From the NCBI GenBank assembly GCA_964397445.1, contig CAYNHZ010000002.1, positions 434,001 to 498,000 on the forward strand: a stretch of DNA of 64,000 nucleotides. The letters run 5' to 3'. The DNA is from CAYNHZ01 sp964397445. Lineage in GTDB: Bacteria; Bacteroidota; Bacteroidia; Bacteroidales; UBA932. Below the pieces are notes generated by a model. It searched no databases. It was not told the origin of the DNA and worked only from the letters and a program-made list of their open reading frames with translations. The position numbers and the translations under genes are program-made. Shown piece after piece: positions 51,484 to 61,769 of this stretch (positions are counted from its first letter, which is position 1; the number at the start of each line of letters is the position of its first letter).

Positions 51484-52859
51484 TCACCATATTTGAAAAT
51501 ATTGAAATAATAAATGAAGGGCTATCTTATATAGGTAGCCTTTTAATTGATAATGATAGAATCATCAAAATACTATCAAGCAACGAGAGTGGATATGATC
51601 AAAAATTGGCAACGATCCGGCAAAATGCAGGCAGAATAATTGATGGTGAAGGTAAGATCCTAATACCGGGAGTTATAGATGATCAGGTCCATTTTAGGGA
51701 GCCGGGGGCAACAGAAAAAGGGGATATTTTCTCAGAGAGCAGGGCCGCTGTCCTTGGTGGTGTAACTTCATATATGGATATGCCAAATAATAACCCACCT
51801 GCCTGTTCGTTAGAGAGCCTCGAAAGAAAATATGCGATAGCAAGGAAAAATTCTTTTGCAAACTACTCCTTCTATTTAGGGGCAAACAATTCGAATATAG
51901 ATGAGATAAAAAAGGTTGATAGTACAAATATTTGCGGAGTAAAAGTCTTTATGGGATCATCCACAGGCAATATGCTTGTAGATAAAGAAGATGCACTAAA
52001 TACCATTTTCAAAGAGTCCCCCTCTCTAATCGCTACACATTGCGAAGATGAGAAGATAATAAGGGAAAATCTTAAAGCTGCAAAAGAAAAATGGGGAGAG
52101 GACAATCCCGATATTCCATTCTCTGAACACCCTGTCATTAGAAGCAGAGAGGCCTGTATTGAGTCCTCAAAAAGGGCTATAGATCTTGCAATTACAAATA
52201 ATTCAAGACTCCATATTCTCCATATAAGTACTGCAGAAGAGATCGATATGCTTTGTGCTGCCAAAAAAATCTCGGATAAAATCACCGGAGAAGTTTGCGT
52301 TCACTATCTTTGGTTTGATCAAGATGACTACCCTAAATATGGCAGTAAGATAAAATGTAACCCCTCAATAAAAAATAGAAGGGATAGAGATGCTATAAGA
52401 GAAGGGGTTAAACTTGGCAAAATAGATGCACTTGCCACAGATCACGCACCCCATTTGTTTAAAGAGAAAATGGGAAATTATTTTAATTCCCCCTCAGGGT
52501 TACCACTTATTCAGCACTCTCTTCAAATGATGATGCAACTCTCTATTGAAGGTATTCTTAGTAAAGAGCAAGTGGTCAGGATGATGTGCCACTCTCCGGC
52601 TGATTGCTTTAAAATAGAGAAGAGGGGGTATTTAAGAGAGGGGTATTATGCGGATTTAGTTGTTCTAAGTCGAAACAAATATAGAGTTACAAAAGGGAAT
52701 ATCGCATACAAATGTGGTTGGTCACCCCTTGAGGAGACCACCTTTGATCTCTCTATAAATGATACATTTGTCAATGGTGTTCAAGTTGTAAAAAATGGCA
52801 GATTGACCGAATTAAAAGGCTCTTCAAGACTCATATTTAACCCAACTACAAATGATTAA
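51480..52859 (+). CDS. pyrC: Dihydroorotase
   Basis: 459 residues, type I. DQVHFREPG (HxxR metal/substrate motif), MDMPNNNPPA, GVKVFMGSSTG (lysine carbamylation position), ATHCEDE, LHILHIST and LATDHAPH. It closes carbamoyl aspartate to dihydroorotate. It may alternatively be an allantoinase- or dihydropyrimidinase-like homologue, but the motif set fits PyrC. It overlaps the preceding glycosyltransferase gene by 4 bp and the following EamA gene by 8 bp. Confidence 0.92.
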   Translation: MITIFENIEIINEGLSYIGSLLIDNDRIIKILSSNESGYDQKLATIRQNAGRIIDGEGKILIPGVIDDQVHFREPGATEKGDIFSESRAAVLGGVTSYMDMPNNNPPACSLESLERKYAIARKNSFANYSFYLGANNSNIDEIKKVDSTNICGVKVFMGSSTGNMLVDKEDALNTIFKESPSLIATHCEDEKIIRENLKAAKEKWGEDNPDIPFSEHPVIRSREACIESSKRAIDLAITNNSRLHILHISTAEEIDMLCAAKKISDKITGEVCVHYLWFDQDDYPKYGSKIKCNPSIKNRRDRDAIREGVKLGKIDALATDHAPHLFKEKMGNYFNSPSGLPLIQHSLQMMMQLSIEGILSKEQVVRMMCHSPADCFKIEKRGYLREGYYADLVVLSRNKYRVTKGNIAYKCGWSPLEETTFDLSINDTFVNGVQVVKNGRLTELKGSSRLIFNPTTND

Positions 52860-53745
52860 AAATCAAAACCGCCCTTCGGTTATAATCTATACATATATCT
52901 CTATTGCAATTATTTTATGGGGGTTTTCGTTTATTTGGACAAACCAGCTGATAAAGGTAAATACGCCGATTTTTACATTCATCTTTTTCAGAATGTTAAT
53001 CGCCGGTCTATTGCTTCTCCTATTCTCATTTATTTTCAAGAAACTCCAAAGGGTAGATAAAATTGACTATAAATTTTTCATTCTTATGTCGTTATTCGAG
53101 CCATTCATCTATTTTATCGGTGAATCGTTCGGGATAAAGGCTACAAATTCACCAACACTAAGTTCTGTAATCATTGCCTCCATCCCTGTATTTACCCTTG
53201 TGTCTGGACAGATTTTCTTTAAAGAAAAAATATCAATATGGAATATTTTTGGAGTAGTGATAACAATTCCTGGGATAATATTGATGGTTTTCAACAAAGG
53301 AAACTTCACTCCGGAATATTGGTGGGGGATATTACTCCTCTTTGTAGCTGTTTTTTCTGCAGTAGGATATACAACCACCGTCAAAAAATTAGCCTCAAAA
53401 TACAATAGTTACACCATCTCTACATACCAATTTCTAATAGGAGCTCTGTTGTTTCTTCCACTTTTCTTGATATTTAATGCAAATAGTTTTGATATGAGTT
53501 TTTTCAGAAAAGAGGTACTAATTCCCCTCCTATCGCTCTCAGTATTATGTTCTTCATTTGCATTTATTCTGTATATTGAGTCAATAAAGGTTTTAGGGGT
53601 TACAAGGGCTGCCATTTTCACCTCACTTATTCCTGCATTCTCTGCCCTTGGAGCATACTTATATGGACAAGAGTCGTTTTCAGCGATCCAATTATCCGGT
53701 ATGGCGATAGTTATGTTTGGGGTGATTCTTACACAGAAGAGTTAG
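52852..53745 (+). CDS. DMT superfamily transporter (EamA)
   Basis: 297 residues, ten membrane helices in two EamA repeats. The repeat motifs include ILWGFSFIWTNQL in the first and ALGAYLYGQESFSAIQLSGMAIVMFGVIL at the end. Likely an exporter of a metabolite; the substrate is unknown. Its final 17 bp overlap the 3' end of tex on the other strand. Confidence 0.9.
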   Translation: MIKNQNRPSVIIYTYISIAIILWGFSFIWTNQLIKVNTPIFTFIFFRMLIAGLLLLLFSFIFKKLQRVDKIDYKFFILMSLFEPFIYFIGESFGIKATNSPTLSSVIIASIPVFTLVSGQIFFKEKISIWNIFGVVITIPGIILMVFNKGNFTPEYWWGILLLFVAVFSAVGYTTTVKKLASKYNSYTISTYQFLIGALLFLPLFLIFNANSFDMSFFRKEVLIPLLSLSVLCSSFAFILYIESIKVLGVTRAAIFTSLIPAFSALGAYLYGQESFSAIQLSGMAIVMFGVILTQKS

Positions 53746-55885
53746 TCTCAAGCGAAAGGGATATTCTCCCCATTCTAAGATCTACCTCTAAGACTTTCAC
53801 CTTAACTTGTTGATGCATTTTAACTATTTTAGAGGGGTCTGAGACATATTTGTCGGCAAGTTTTGAGATATGGATCAGTCCGTTTTGTTTTATTCCAATA
53901 TCTACGAAAGCTCCAAAATTGGTAATATTTGTTATAATACCTGGTAAAATCATACCACTTTTTAAATCCTCTATTGTCTTAATATCATCTGAAAACTCCA
54001 ATATTTTAATAGACTCTCTCGGATCTCTTCCCGGTTTTGAGAGCTCAATCATAATGTCATTTAGGGTCGGAAGTCCAATCTTATCGGTGACATATCTCTT
54101 CAGATCGATGGAGGAACGGATATTACTATCTGATATTAGGGTAGCAATAGAGACCTTTGCATCAGATGCTATCTTCTCAACAATAGGATAGCTCTCAGGG
54201 TGAACAGCTGTATTATCAAGGGGATTTATAGAGGATGGGATTCTAAGAAAACCTGCACATTGTTCGAAGGCTTTTTCCCCTAACCGTTTAACCTTGAGGA
54301 GATCTGTACGTGAATTAAAAGCACCGTGTTGATCCCTGTAATCCAATATATTTTGAGCAATCGAAGCTCCAATGCCTGAAACATAGCTTAATAGATGTTT
54401 GCTCGCAGTATTGAGATTTACACCGACTGTATTTACACAACTCTCCACAACATCGTCAAGTCTCTCTTTTAGAAGGCTTTGATCCACATCATATTGATAT
54501 TGCCCTACCCCTATCGACTTAGGATCAATTTTAACTAACTCTGCTAACGGATCCATAATTCGCCTCCCTATTGAGACAGCCCCTCTGACAGTAACATCAT
54601 ATTGGGGAAATTCCTCCCTTGCAATAGAAGAAGCTGAGTATATTGATGCACCATCTTCACTGACCGAATACACTTTTATCCCATCGGGAAGGGACAATTT
54701 TTTAATAAAAGCATCTGTCTCTCTCCCTGCAGTGCCATTTCCTATTGCAATCACCTCAATTTTGTATGATTCCACCATATTAGAGATCTTTTTCATTGCC
54801 ATAGTTCTCTCATTAACAGGAGGATGAGGATAAATAGTATCATTATGTAATAACGCACCTTGGGCATCAAGACAAACCACTTTACACCCTGTTCTAAAAC
54901 CGGGATCTATAGCCAATACCCTTTTCTGACCTAATGGAGGGGCCATTAATAATTGTCTCAGATTTTCCCCGAATATCCTGATAGAGTCAATATCTGCCCT
55001 CTCTTTCGTCATTTTTAAACTCTCATTTTCAATAGAGGGATGGAGGAGCCTTTTATAACTATCCTCAACAGCATAATCAATTTGCAAAGCAACAGAATCT
55101 GAGGGATTTCTTTTACTATCCATCACCATTCTATATATATTATCAATGGTAAGCGATTGATCAACATCCACTTTCACACTTAAAACTCCCTCGGAAGCAC
55201 CTCTCAATATTGCGAGAATACGATGGGAAGGGGCTTTTGCCAATGGCTCGGAAAAATTTATATAGTTCTTATATTTAAGAGCTTCGTCAGAATCTTGATC
55301 GATCCCCTTAGCAAGTTTTGATGAGATCACACCGCGTTTTACATAACTGTTACGCAAGGTATTACGAATCTCAGGGATTTCAGAAACCCACTCTGCAATA
55401 ATATCCCTTGCCCCTGAAAGTGCAGCCTCAACGTTTTCAACTTGATCATTCAGAAAATCTGCCGCAAATTTATCGGGATCTGATATCTTAACATTCATAA
55501 TCGAATCAGCAAGAGGCTCTAACCCTTTCTCTTTAGCTATCGACGCTTTAGTTTTTCGTTTTGGCTTATAAGGGAGAAATATATCTTCCAAAACATTGGC
55601 ATCAATACATTGTTCTATCGCTTTTTGTAGTTTGTCGGTGAGTTTGCCCTGCTCACGAATAGAATCTAAAATATATATTTTTCTTTTTTCAAGTTCCTCA
55701 AATTTAAGAAAATAGTGTTTAATCTCCCCAACTTGTGATTCATCAAGCCCCCCTGTTCTCTCTTTGCGATACCTTGAAATAAAAGGAATAGTTGCACCCT
55801 CTTCAAACAGTGAAATACAATGTTCTACTTGCCAAGTATTTACAGATAATAATCCGCTGATATAAGAAATATATAATCCTTGCAT
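53729..55885 (-). CDS. tex: Tex-family transcription accessory / RNA-binding protein
   Basis: 718 residues. Tex-N domain (1-190; ATIPFISRYRKERTGGLDE), YqgF-like domain (about 325-450; VLAIDPGFRTGCKVV), helix-hairpin-helix region (about 490-560; LLSYVSGIGASIAQNILDYRD) and S1 RNA-binding domain (about 645-715; GMILPGIITNITNFGAFVDIG). Complete and of normal length. Tex proteins bind nucleic acids and affect transcription and stress response. Confidence 0.95.
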   Translation of the reverse strand: MQGLYISYISGLLSVNTWQVEHCISLFEEGATIPFISRYRKERTGGLDESQVGEIKHYFLKFEELEKRKIYILDSIREQGKLTDKLQKAIEQCIDANVLEDIFLPYKPKRKTKASIAKEKGLEPLADSIMNVKISDPDKFAADFLNDQVENVEAALSGARDIIAEWVSEIPEIRNTLRNSYVKRGVISSKLAKGIDQDSDEALKYKNYINFSEPLAKAPSHRILAILRGASEGVLSVKVDVDQSLTIDNIYRMVMDSKRNPSDSVALQIDYAVEDSYKRLLHPSIENESLKMTKERADIDSIRIFGENLRQLLMAPPLGQKRVLAIDPGFRTGCKVVCLDAQGALLHNDTIYPHPPVNERTMAMKKISNMVESYKIEVIAIGNGTAGRETDAFIKKLSLPDGIKVYSVSEDGASIYSASSIAREEFPQYDVTVRGAVSIGRRIMDPLAELVKIDPKSIGVGQYQYDVDQSLLKERLDDVVESCVNTVGVNLNTASKHLLSYVSGIGASIAQNILDYRDQHGAFNSRTDLLKVKRLGEKAFEQCAGFLRIPSSINPLDNTAVHPESYPIVEKIASDAKVSIATLISDSNIRSSIDLKRYVTDKIGLPTLNDIMIELSKPGRDPRESIKILEFSDDIKTIEDLKSGMILPGIITNITNFGAFVDIGIKQNGLIHISKLADKYVSDPSKIVKMHQQVKVKVLEVDLRMGRISLSLETNSSV

Positions 55886-55909
55886 ACTAAAAGATTTAAT
55901 AATAAAACA

Positions 55910-57700
55910 TTAATCGTGTGAGACTTGTTGAAGTTGCTCTCTGTATGAGGAGAAAATCTTTGATTTTGAGACAAAACCGAGATATCTACCATTTATATCC
56001 ACAACAGGTAAATTCCACGCCTCGCTTTTCTCAAATTTATCCATTACACTATCCATCCTCTCATTTTCATAAACAACAGCAGGGGCATCATTAACAATAT
56101 TATATACAAATATTTCCTGATATAAATTTTTCTGAAACATTATCTCCCTTATATCGTCTAAGGAGATGGAACCTTGAAAAAGGCCATTTGAGTCTATCAC
56201 CGGAAATAAATTCCTCTTAGATCTTGCTACAACATTAACAAGATCTCCTAATGAGTTATTCATCTCGATAGTGATAAAATCTTTTTCAATCAGATCTGAG
56301 GTCTTCAGAAGGGTCAAGACAGCTCTATCGCTATCATGAGTTAGTAGATCTCCACTCTTAGCCAACCTCTTTGTATAAATGGAATATGGTTCAAACGATC
56401 GGATTGTAGCAAATGAGATAGCTGAAGTGATAATCAGGGGCATAAGTAATGAGTAACCACCTGTTATCTCGGCAATTAGAAAGATCGCGGTCATAGGTGC
56501 CTGCATTACACCTGCCATAAGGCCTGCCATCCCAACCAATACGAAATTAGCCTCAGGAATCGGATGAAATCCACTAAGATTTATTATCCTTGAGAGGACA
56601 AACCCTGCAATCCCCCCCACAATCAATGTAGGGCCAAATGTTCCACCAACCCCACCACCAGCATTTGTGAAGGACATTGCAAATACCTTAAAAACAAGGA
56701 CAGCTAAAAAGAAAAACGGAACAAACCATTTCATCTCAAACATAGAACCGAAAATGGTAACTCCAACGCAATCCATCGGATTACCATTAAGCATATGATT
56801 GAGAGAAGTATAACCCTCTCCATACAATGGAGGAAATACAAAAATCAATACACCAAGAAGGGCTGAGCATATCCACCACCTTTTAAAAGGATTAATTATC
56901 TTTTTTATTTTATCCTCGATATAGAGTGTTGTCCTTGTAAAATATAGAGAAACAAAACCGCAAAACACCCCTAATAGGATATAATACGGAATATTTGACA
57001 TTAAAAAAGGGTCTGTTGTATTTGAAAAGGAAACAGCATCTCCCAAGAAAAAATAGGAAACAGCAGTGGCAGTAACAGAAGAGACAAGAAGTGGTAAAAC
57101 AGAAGTCATAGAGATATTGAACAATAATATCTCTAATGTAAATAGTATCCCTGCCATTGGAGCTTTAAATATCCCAGCCACAGCACCAGCAGCGCCACAC
57201 CCTAAGAGAATTGTCATTTGTTTATAAGAGAGGCCGAGTAATCGAGCAATATTTGATCCAATAGCTGCACCAGTATATACAATTGGTGCCTCAGCCCCAA
57301 CAGAACCTCCAAATCCAATGGTGACAGAACTCGATAAAATTGACGACCAGGTATTGTGTCCTTTTATTTTAGAATTGTTTCGAGATATTGCAGATAACAC
57401 CTTTGTCACCCCATGACCAATATCATCCTTTATTATGTATCTAACAAATAAGAGGGATAATAACATTCCAATACCAGGATATACGAGATAGAGAATATTG
57501 TCATAAGTGGTATCAAACCATCCTGTGAGCCAGCCACCTATTAAATGTACAAGCTGTTTTAAAAATACTGCAGCAAAACCACTTCCAAGACCAACTACAA
57601 AAGCCAAAATAAGAAGCATACGATGTTCCGGCTGCTTTTTCAGCAGACCAATAGCATCGTAAACAAATCTTTTGATTTTTATATTAAATTTCGTGTCCAA
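55910..57700 (-). CDS. ClC-family chloride channel or transporter with CBS pair
   Basis: 596 residues: a membrane domain (about 25-430) and two CBS domains (about 470-590). GGSVGAEAPIVYTG carries the gating glutamate (E137; the usual GxEGP is GAEAP here). AGILFTLEILL places Ile191 where ClC-ec1 has its proton glutamate E203. Loss of this residue is typical of channels, so this protein may be a channel, not a H+/Cl- antiporter. It is 10 bp before the small acidic protein gene on the same strand. Confidence 0.92.
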   Translation of the reverse strand: MDTKFNIKIKRFVYDAIGLLKKQPEHRMLLILAFVVGLGSGFAAVFLKQLVHLIGGWLTGWFDTTYDNILYLVYPGIGMLLSLLFVRYIIKDDIGHGVTKVLSAISRNNSKIKGHNTWSSILSSSVTIGFGGSVGAEAPIVYTGAAIGSNIARLLGLSYKQMTILLGCGAAGAVAGIFKAPMAGILFTLEILLFNISMTSVLPLLVSSVTATAVSYFFLGDAVSFSNTTDPFLMSNIPYYILLGVFCGFVSLYFTRTTLYIEDKIKKIINPFKRWWICSALLGVLIFVFPPLYGEGYTSLNHMLNGNPMDCVGVTIFGSMFEMKWFVPFFFLAVLVFKVFAMSFTNAGGGVGGTFGPTLIVGGIAGFVLSRIINLSGFHPIPEANFVLVGMAGLMAGVMQAPMTAIFLIAEITGGYSLLMPLIITSAISFATIRSFEPYSIYTKRLAKSGDLLTHDSDRAVLTLLKTSDLIEKDFITIEMNNSLGDLVNVVARSKRNLFPVIDSNGLFQGSISLDDIREIMFQKNLYQEIFVYNIVNDAPAVVYENERMDSVMDKFEKSEAWNLPVVDINGRYLGFVSKSKIFSSYREQLQQVSHD

Positions 57701-57710
57701 TCAGATTCAA

Positions 57711-58076
57711 CTACTCTTCATTTTCATCTTCAGAAGAGAAGCTCCCCTCAGTTCCTTCGTCAGGAAATCCCTCCTCTGCTCCATCATCCACATCAGAAGA
57801 TGAATCATTGAAAAGATCCTCTTCAGCATCCTCCTTATCATCTATCTTAACAGTAACCTTTATAAGATAGATCGCATCTGGTATCTCAATAGAAACTGCA
57901 TAAAAAAATGAACCATCAGGCTTTTCAACTTTAAAAATATCTCCCATATAATCAAAGTATCCTTTTGGGTATTTCTCTTTAAATGCTGCCTGAAGCTCAG
58001 GGAACATATTCTCATAGCTTATAACCGCCCTTTTTTTCTTTATAGGCGCCGGTTGATCATTTGCACTTATGCTCAT
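57711..58076 (-). CDS. Small acidic protein of unknown function
   Basis: 121 residues. The first 85 form a compact domain (ENMFPELQAAFKEKYPKGYFDYMGDIFKVEKPDGSFFYAVSIE), and the last 35 are almost all Asp/Glu/Ser. No signal peptide. It precedes the ClC gene by 10 bp. No named family is recognised. Confidence 0.8.
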   Translation of the reverse strand: MSISANDQPAPIKKKRAVISYENMFPELQAAFKEKYPKGYFDYMGDIFKVEKPDGSFFYAVSIEIPDAIYLIKVTVKIDDKEDAEEDLFNDSSSDVDDGAEEGFPDEGTEGSFSSEDENEE

Positions 58077-58223
58077 ATTTGTCTAATGTAATTTATCAGT
58101 GCAATAATAGTGCTTTTTTTTCTGACTTCGCCAAATTTTCTATGTGAATTTTCCAATTCTTTAAAACTATTACCTATCATTTTGATTTTTTCAACTTTGA
58201 TTTTCTTCTCTTAAGGAAGTTAT

Positions 58224-59951
58224 CTAACGATTTTGAAAAAAATAGGACTTTTGTCTCTTTTTTTCGATTTGAGACTTCTCTACAAAAATTGGTTTCATAG
58301 TTTTGATATCTAAAGAGGTGTAAAACATTACAGAAGAGGCTGTCATAGGAGTTGGTGTGAAATCTTGAACTTGCTCCATATATAACCCCCTCAATGCAGT
58401 ATTCTTGGACAAAGCCTTCATATCTGAAAAGGTACAACCGGGATGGGATGATATAAAATATGGAACAAGTTGATATTTTAGATTCTCCTCAAGAGTTATC
58501 TTGTCAAATTCTATCCTTAACTTTCTAAAAAGGTCAAAACCAGGTTTTGACATCAATCTAAGGACACTATCTTCAGTGTGTTCAGGGGCAACTTTCAACC
58601 GTCCCGATGTGTGTTTTGTAATAAGCTCTTTCAGATACGGGTACGATGAAGTATCTATATACCCTTTTTCATCTATAAAAAGGTCATATCTTATCCCGCT
58701 ACCAATAAAACTCCTCCTTACTCCTTTGATTTTAGCAATCGATGAATATAGTGCAAGAAGTCTATTATGAGAGTTATCCAAATTCATACACCTTTTAGGG
58801 AATAAACAAGATTTCCTCTGGCATTTTTCACATAATCGGATATCCTTTCCCCCCATTTTATACATATTAGCGGTAGGAGCCCCTATATCAGAAATAATAC
58901 CTTTAAAATAAGGCATTGTTACTAACTTATTTATCTCCGAAATTATGGATTTTTCAGATCTACTCTGAATAAAACGCCCTTGATGAGCAGCAATTGTACA
59001 GAAACTACACCCTCCAAAACACCCTCTGTGAATATTTATCGAATTCTTTATCATATCGAATGAGGTGATAACTTTACCTTCATATCTGGGATGTGGCAAT
59101 CTTGTGAACGGAAGATCGTAATATGAATCCATTTCCTTCTCATTTGCAGGGGGATAGGGAGGATTTACAACCACATATAAATTACGATATGGTTCAACAA
59201 TAGTGAGAGCGTTGAGTTTATTTGCTTCAAGCTCTATATGATTAAAATTCTCAATAAATGAGATTTTATCTAATTGACACTGTTCAAATGAATTTAACAA
59301 AATTGTTGTTGAAGGATTAACATCAAAAGAATCTTTTTTTGCAATAAAAGCGATCTGAGGTGTGTCGTAAATATTCCCTCCTTTCTCAATAGCGTTGGCA
59401 ATAGCTACTACCGGCCTCTCTCCCATTCCATAAATAAGATAATCTGCTTTGCTCTCGATAAGAATAGATGGTAATAACTTATCCTGCCAATAATCATAAT
59501 GGGTCAGCCTTCTTAATGATGCCTCAATACCACCAATAACAATCGGGACATCTGGAAAAAGGTCTTTAAGAATATTTGAATATACTTTGACAGCGTAGTC
59601 GGGACGAAAAGAGGCTACCCCACCGGGTGTATAGGCATCATCACTCCTCAACCTTTTATTAGCTGTATAATGGTTTACCATTGAATCCATTGCCCCTGCA
59701 TTAACCCCAAAAAAAAGACGGGGTTTGCCAAGCTTTTTGAAATCCCTTAAATCATCTCTCCAATTTGGTTGAGGCACTACTGCCACACGATATCCTTCCC
59801 TCTGTAATACCCTTGAAATGACAGCTGTGCCAAAAGAGGGATGATCTATAAATGCATCTCCAGAAAAAATAATGACATCAATATAATCCCAACCGAGTTT
59901 CTCAATCTCCCTTTTTGAAGTGGGTATCATATAGTTAGGATCATATTCCAT
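58224..59951 (-). CDS. ygiQ: YgiQ-family radical SAM protein, possibly frameshifted at 3' end
   Basis: 575 residues. YgiQ N-terminal domain (1-280; PTSKREIEKLGWDYIDVIIFSGDAFIDHPSFGTA) and radical SAM cluster motif NIHRGCFGGCSFCTIAAHQG (CxxxCxxC). The ISSHPG and VQDFTPTP blocks near the end are also family features. Normal YgiQ proteins continue past this point with a helical tail. Here the frame stops soon after a run of seven A (58236-58242 on the plus strand), and the -1/+1 frame continues to 58177 with residues LDNFLKRRKSKLKK. See findings. The reaction is unknown. Confidence 0.9.
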   Translation of the reverse strand: MEYDPNYMIPTSKREIEKLGWDYIDVIIFSGDAFIDHPSFGTAVISRVLQREGYRVAVVPQPNWRDDLRDFKKLGKPRLFFGVNAGAMDSMVNHYTANKRLRSDDAYTPGGVASFRPDYAVKVYSNILKDLFPDVPIVIGGIEASLRRLTHYDYWQDKLLPSILIESKADYLIYGMGERPVVAIANAIEKGGNIYDTPQIAFIAKKDSFDVNPSTTILLNSFEQCQLDKISFIENFNHIELEANKLNALTIVEPYRNLYVVVNPPYPPANEKEMDSYYDLPFTRLPHPRYEGKVITSFDMIKNSINIHRGCFGGCSFCTIAAHQGRFIQSRSEKSIISEINKLVTMPYFKGIISDIGAPTANMYKMGGKDIRLCEKCQRKSCLFPKRCMNLDNSHNRLLALYSSIAKIKGVRRSFIGSGIRYDLFIDEKGYIDTSSYPYLKELITKHTSGRLKVAPEHTEDSVLRLMSKPGFDLFRKLRIEFDKITLEENLKYQLVPYFISSHPGCTFSDMKALSKNTALRGLYMEQVQDFTPTPMTASSVMFYTSLDIKTMKPIFVEKSQIEKKRQKSYFFQNR

Positions 59952-59976
59952 AATATTGAGATTTATCTTATTATAT

Positions 59977-61758
59977 CTACATCCTCTCAGGAAGAGATAT
60001 TCCTATAATACCCATCGCTTTTTTCAAGACCTTCGCGATCATTTCTATCAAAAGAAGTCTTCCCTTTAAAAGTGAAGGATCCTCCTCTTTAATGATCGAT
60101 ACATCGTGATAGTATTGATTAAACTCCTTCGAAAGTTCATAGGCATAATTGGCTATAACAGCAGGTGAATGAGCCTCCGCCCCCTCTCTTATCTTATCAG
60201 GAAATCCGTTTAATATCTTGATAATCTCTATCTCTTTTGGCAATAGTTGGAAATTGTCGCTTAGAGTTGGAAGGAATCCCCTCTCCTCCCCCTTTCTCAA
60301 TATGGATTTTATCCTGGCGTGGGTATATTGAATAAACGGCCCAGTATTTCCATTGAAGTCGATAGATTCTTTTGGATCAAAAAGCATAGTCTTCTTAGGA
60401 TCCACTTTGATCATAAAATATTTTAGAGCTCCAAGACTGATGGTTCTAAACAATTCATCTTGCGAAGTGGGATCCATATCATCAATTTTGCCAAGTTCGA
60501 TGGAGGTCTCCTTAGCTGTATTGTACATCTTATCCAACAAATCGTCCGCATCAACCACAGTCCCCTCTCTCGACTTCATTTTTCCATCAGGCAATTCAAC
60601 CATACCGTATGAAAGGTGGTATATCGAATCAGACCAATCAAATCCGAGCTTCTTCAGAATCAACTTCAAAACCTGAAAATGGTAGTTTTGCTCGTTACCT
60701 ACAACATAAATATGTTCATCCAATTTGTATTCAGAAAATCTCTGACGCGCTGTACCAAGATCTTGTGTCATATACACAGATGTACCATCACCTCTGAGTA
60801 ATAATTTTTTATCTAATCCATCGGATGTCAGGTCACACCAAACAGAACCATCTTCGTGCTTTTCAAAGACATTTTTCTCAAGTCCAAAATTTACTAACTC
60901 CTTACCTAAGAGATAAGTATTTGATTCATAATAAGTTTTATCAAAAGATATTCCTAAATCCTTATAGCTTTTGGCAAATCCTTCATAAACCCATCCGTTC
61001 ATCATTTTCCATAAATCAATCACCTCTTTATCCCCCTGCTCCCATTTGAGAAGCATATCTTGGGCAGCTTTTAGTATAGGGGCACTCTTTTCAGCCTCTT
61101 CTGATGACATTCCAGACTCTATTAATTGCTCAACCTCTTTCTTGTATAAATTATTAAAAAGGACATAATACTCACCCACAAGGTGATCACCCTTTTTTCC
61201 TGAAGATTGAGGAGTCTCTCCATTGCCCATTAATTGCCAAGCAATCATCGATTTGCAAATATGAATCCCTCTATCATTTACTAAATTGACTTTAATGACT
61301 TTATCTCCATTTGCTTCAAGAAGTGAGGAGACAGACCATCCCAATAAATTGTTTCTGATATGGCCTAAGTGGAGTGGTTTATTTGTGTTCGGAGATGAAA
61401 ACTCCACCATAACTGTTTTTCCCGATGGCTTCATCTGTCCGAAATTCTCACAATTTACTATCTCTTCAAATACCCCTTTCCAGAAAGAGGGTGAAAATTT
61501 AATATTCAAAAAGCCCTTCACAACATTGTATGAGACAATTTCAGAAGTGGATGATAATAAATAACTTCCTATCTCCTCCCCTGTTGCCTCAGGAGATTTT
61601 CTACTTACTTTAAGAAACGGGAACATAACCGCTGTAACATCCCCTTCGAACTCTCTCCTTGTAGATTGGATTTGTATTGGCAAATTAGCGGCAGAAGCCC
61701 CGTAAAGGGCTTCCACAGCATTTTTTATTTTAGTTGAAATAAATATCTCTTGATTCAT
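59977..61758 (-). CDS. argS: Arginyl-tRNA synthetase
   Basis: 593 residues. N-terminal Add1 domain, HIGH motif in FSSPNTNKPLHLGHIRNN (about 119-136), VNDRG, KSREGT (KMSKS equivalent) and the DALR anticodon-binding domain (NYAYELSKEFNQYYHDV) at the C terminus. It charges tRNA-Arg. The next gene (ygiQ) starts 25 bp downstream, and the M3 peptidase gene ends 11 bp upstream. Confidence 0.97.
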   Translation of the reverse strand: MNQEIFISTKIKNAVEALYGASAANLPIQIQSTRREFEGDVTAVMFPFLKVSRKSPEATGEEIGSYLLSSTSEIVSYNVVKGFLNIKFSPSFWKGVFEEIVNCENFGQMKPSGKTVMVEFSSPNTNKPLHLGHIRNNLLGWSVSSLLEANGDKVIKVNLVNDRGIHICKSMIAWQLMGNGETPQSSGKKGDHLVGEYYVLFNNLYKKEVEQLIESGMSSEEAEKSAPILKAAQDMLLKWEQGDKEVIDLWKMMNGWVYEGFAKSYKDLGISFDKTYYESNTYLLGKELVNFGLEKNVFEKHEDGSVWCDLTSDGLDKKLLLRGDGTSVYMTQDLGTARQRFSEYKLDEHIYVVGNEQNYHFQVLKLILKKLGFDWSDSIYHLSYGMVELPDGKMKSREGTVVDADDLLDKMYNTAKETSIELGKIDDMDPTSQDELFRTISLGALKYFMIKVDPKKTMLFDPKESIDFNGNTGPFIQYTHARIKSILRKGEERGFLPTLSDNFQLLPKEIEIIKILNGFPDKIREGAEAHSPAVIANYAYELSKEFNQYYHDVSIIKEEDPSLLKGRLLLIEMIAKVLKKAMGIIGISLPERM

Positions 61759-61769
61759 ATATAAAAATC

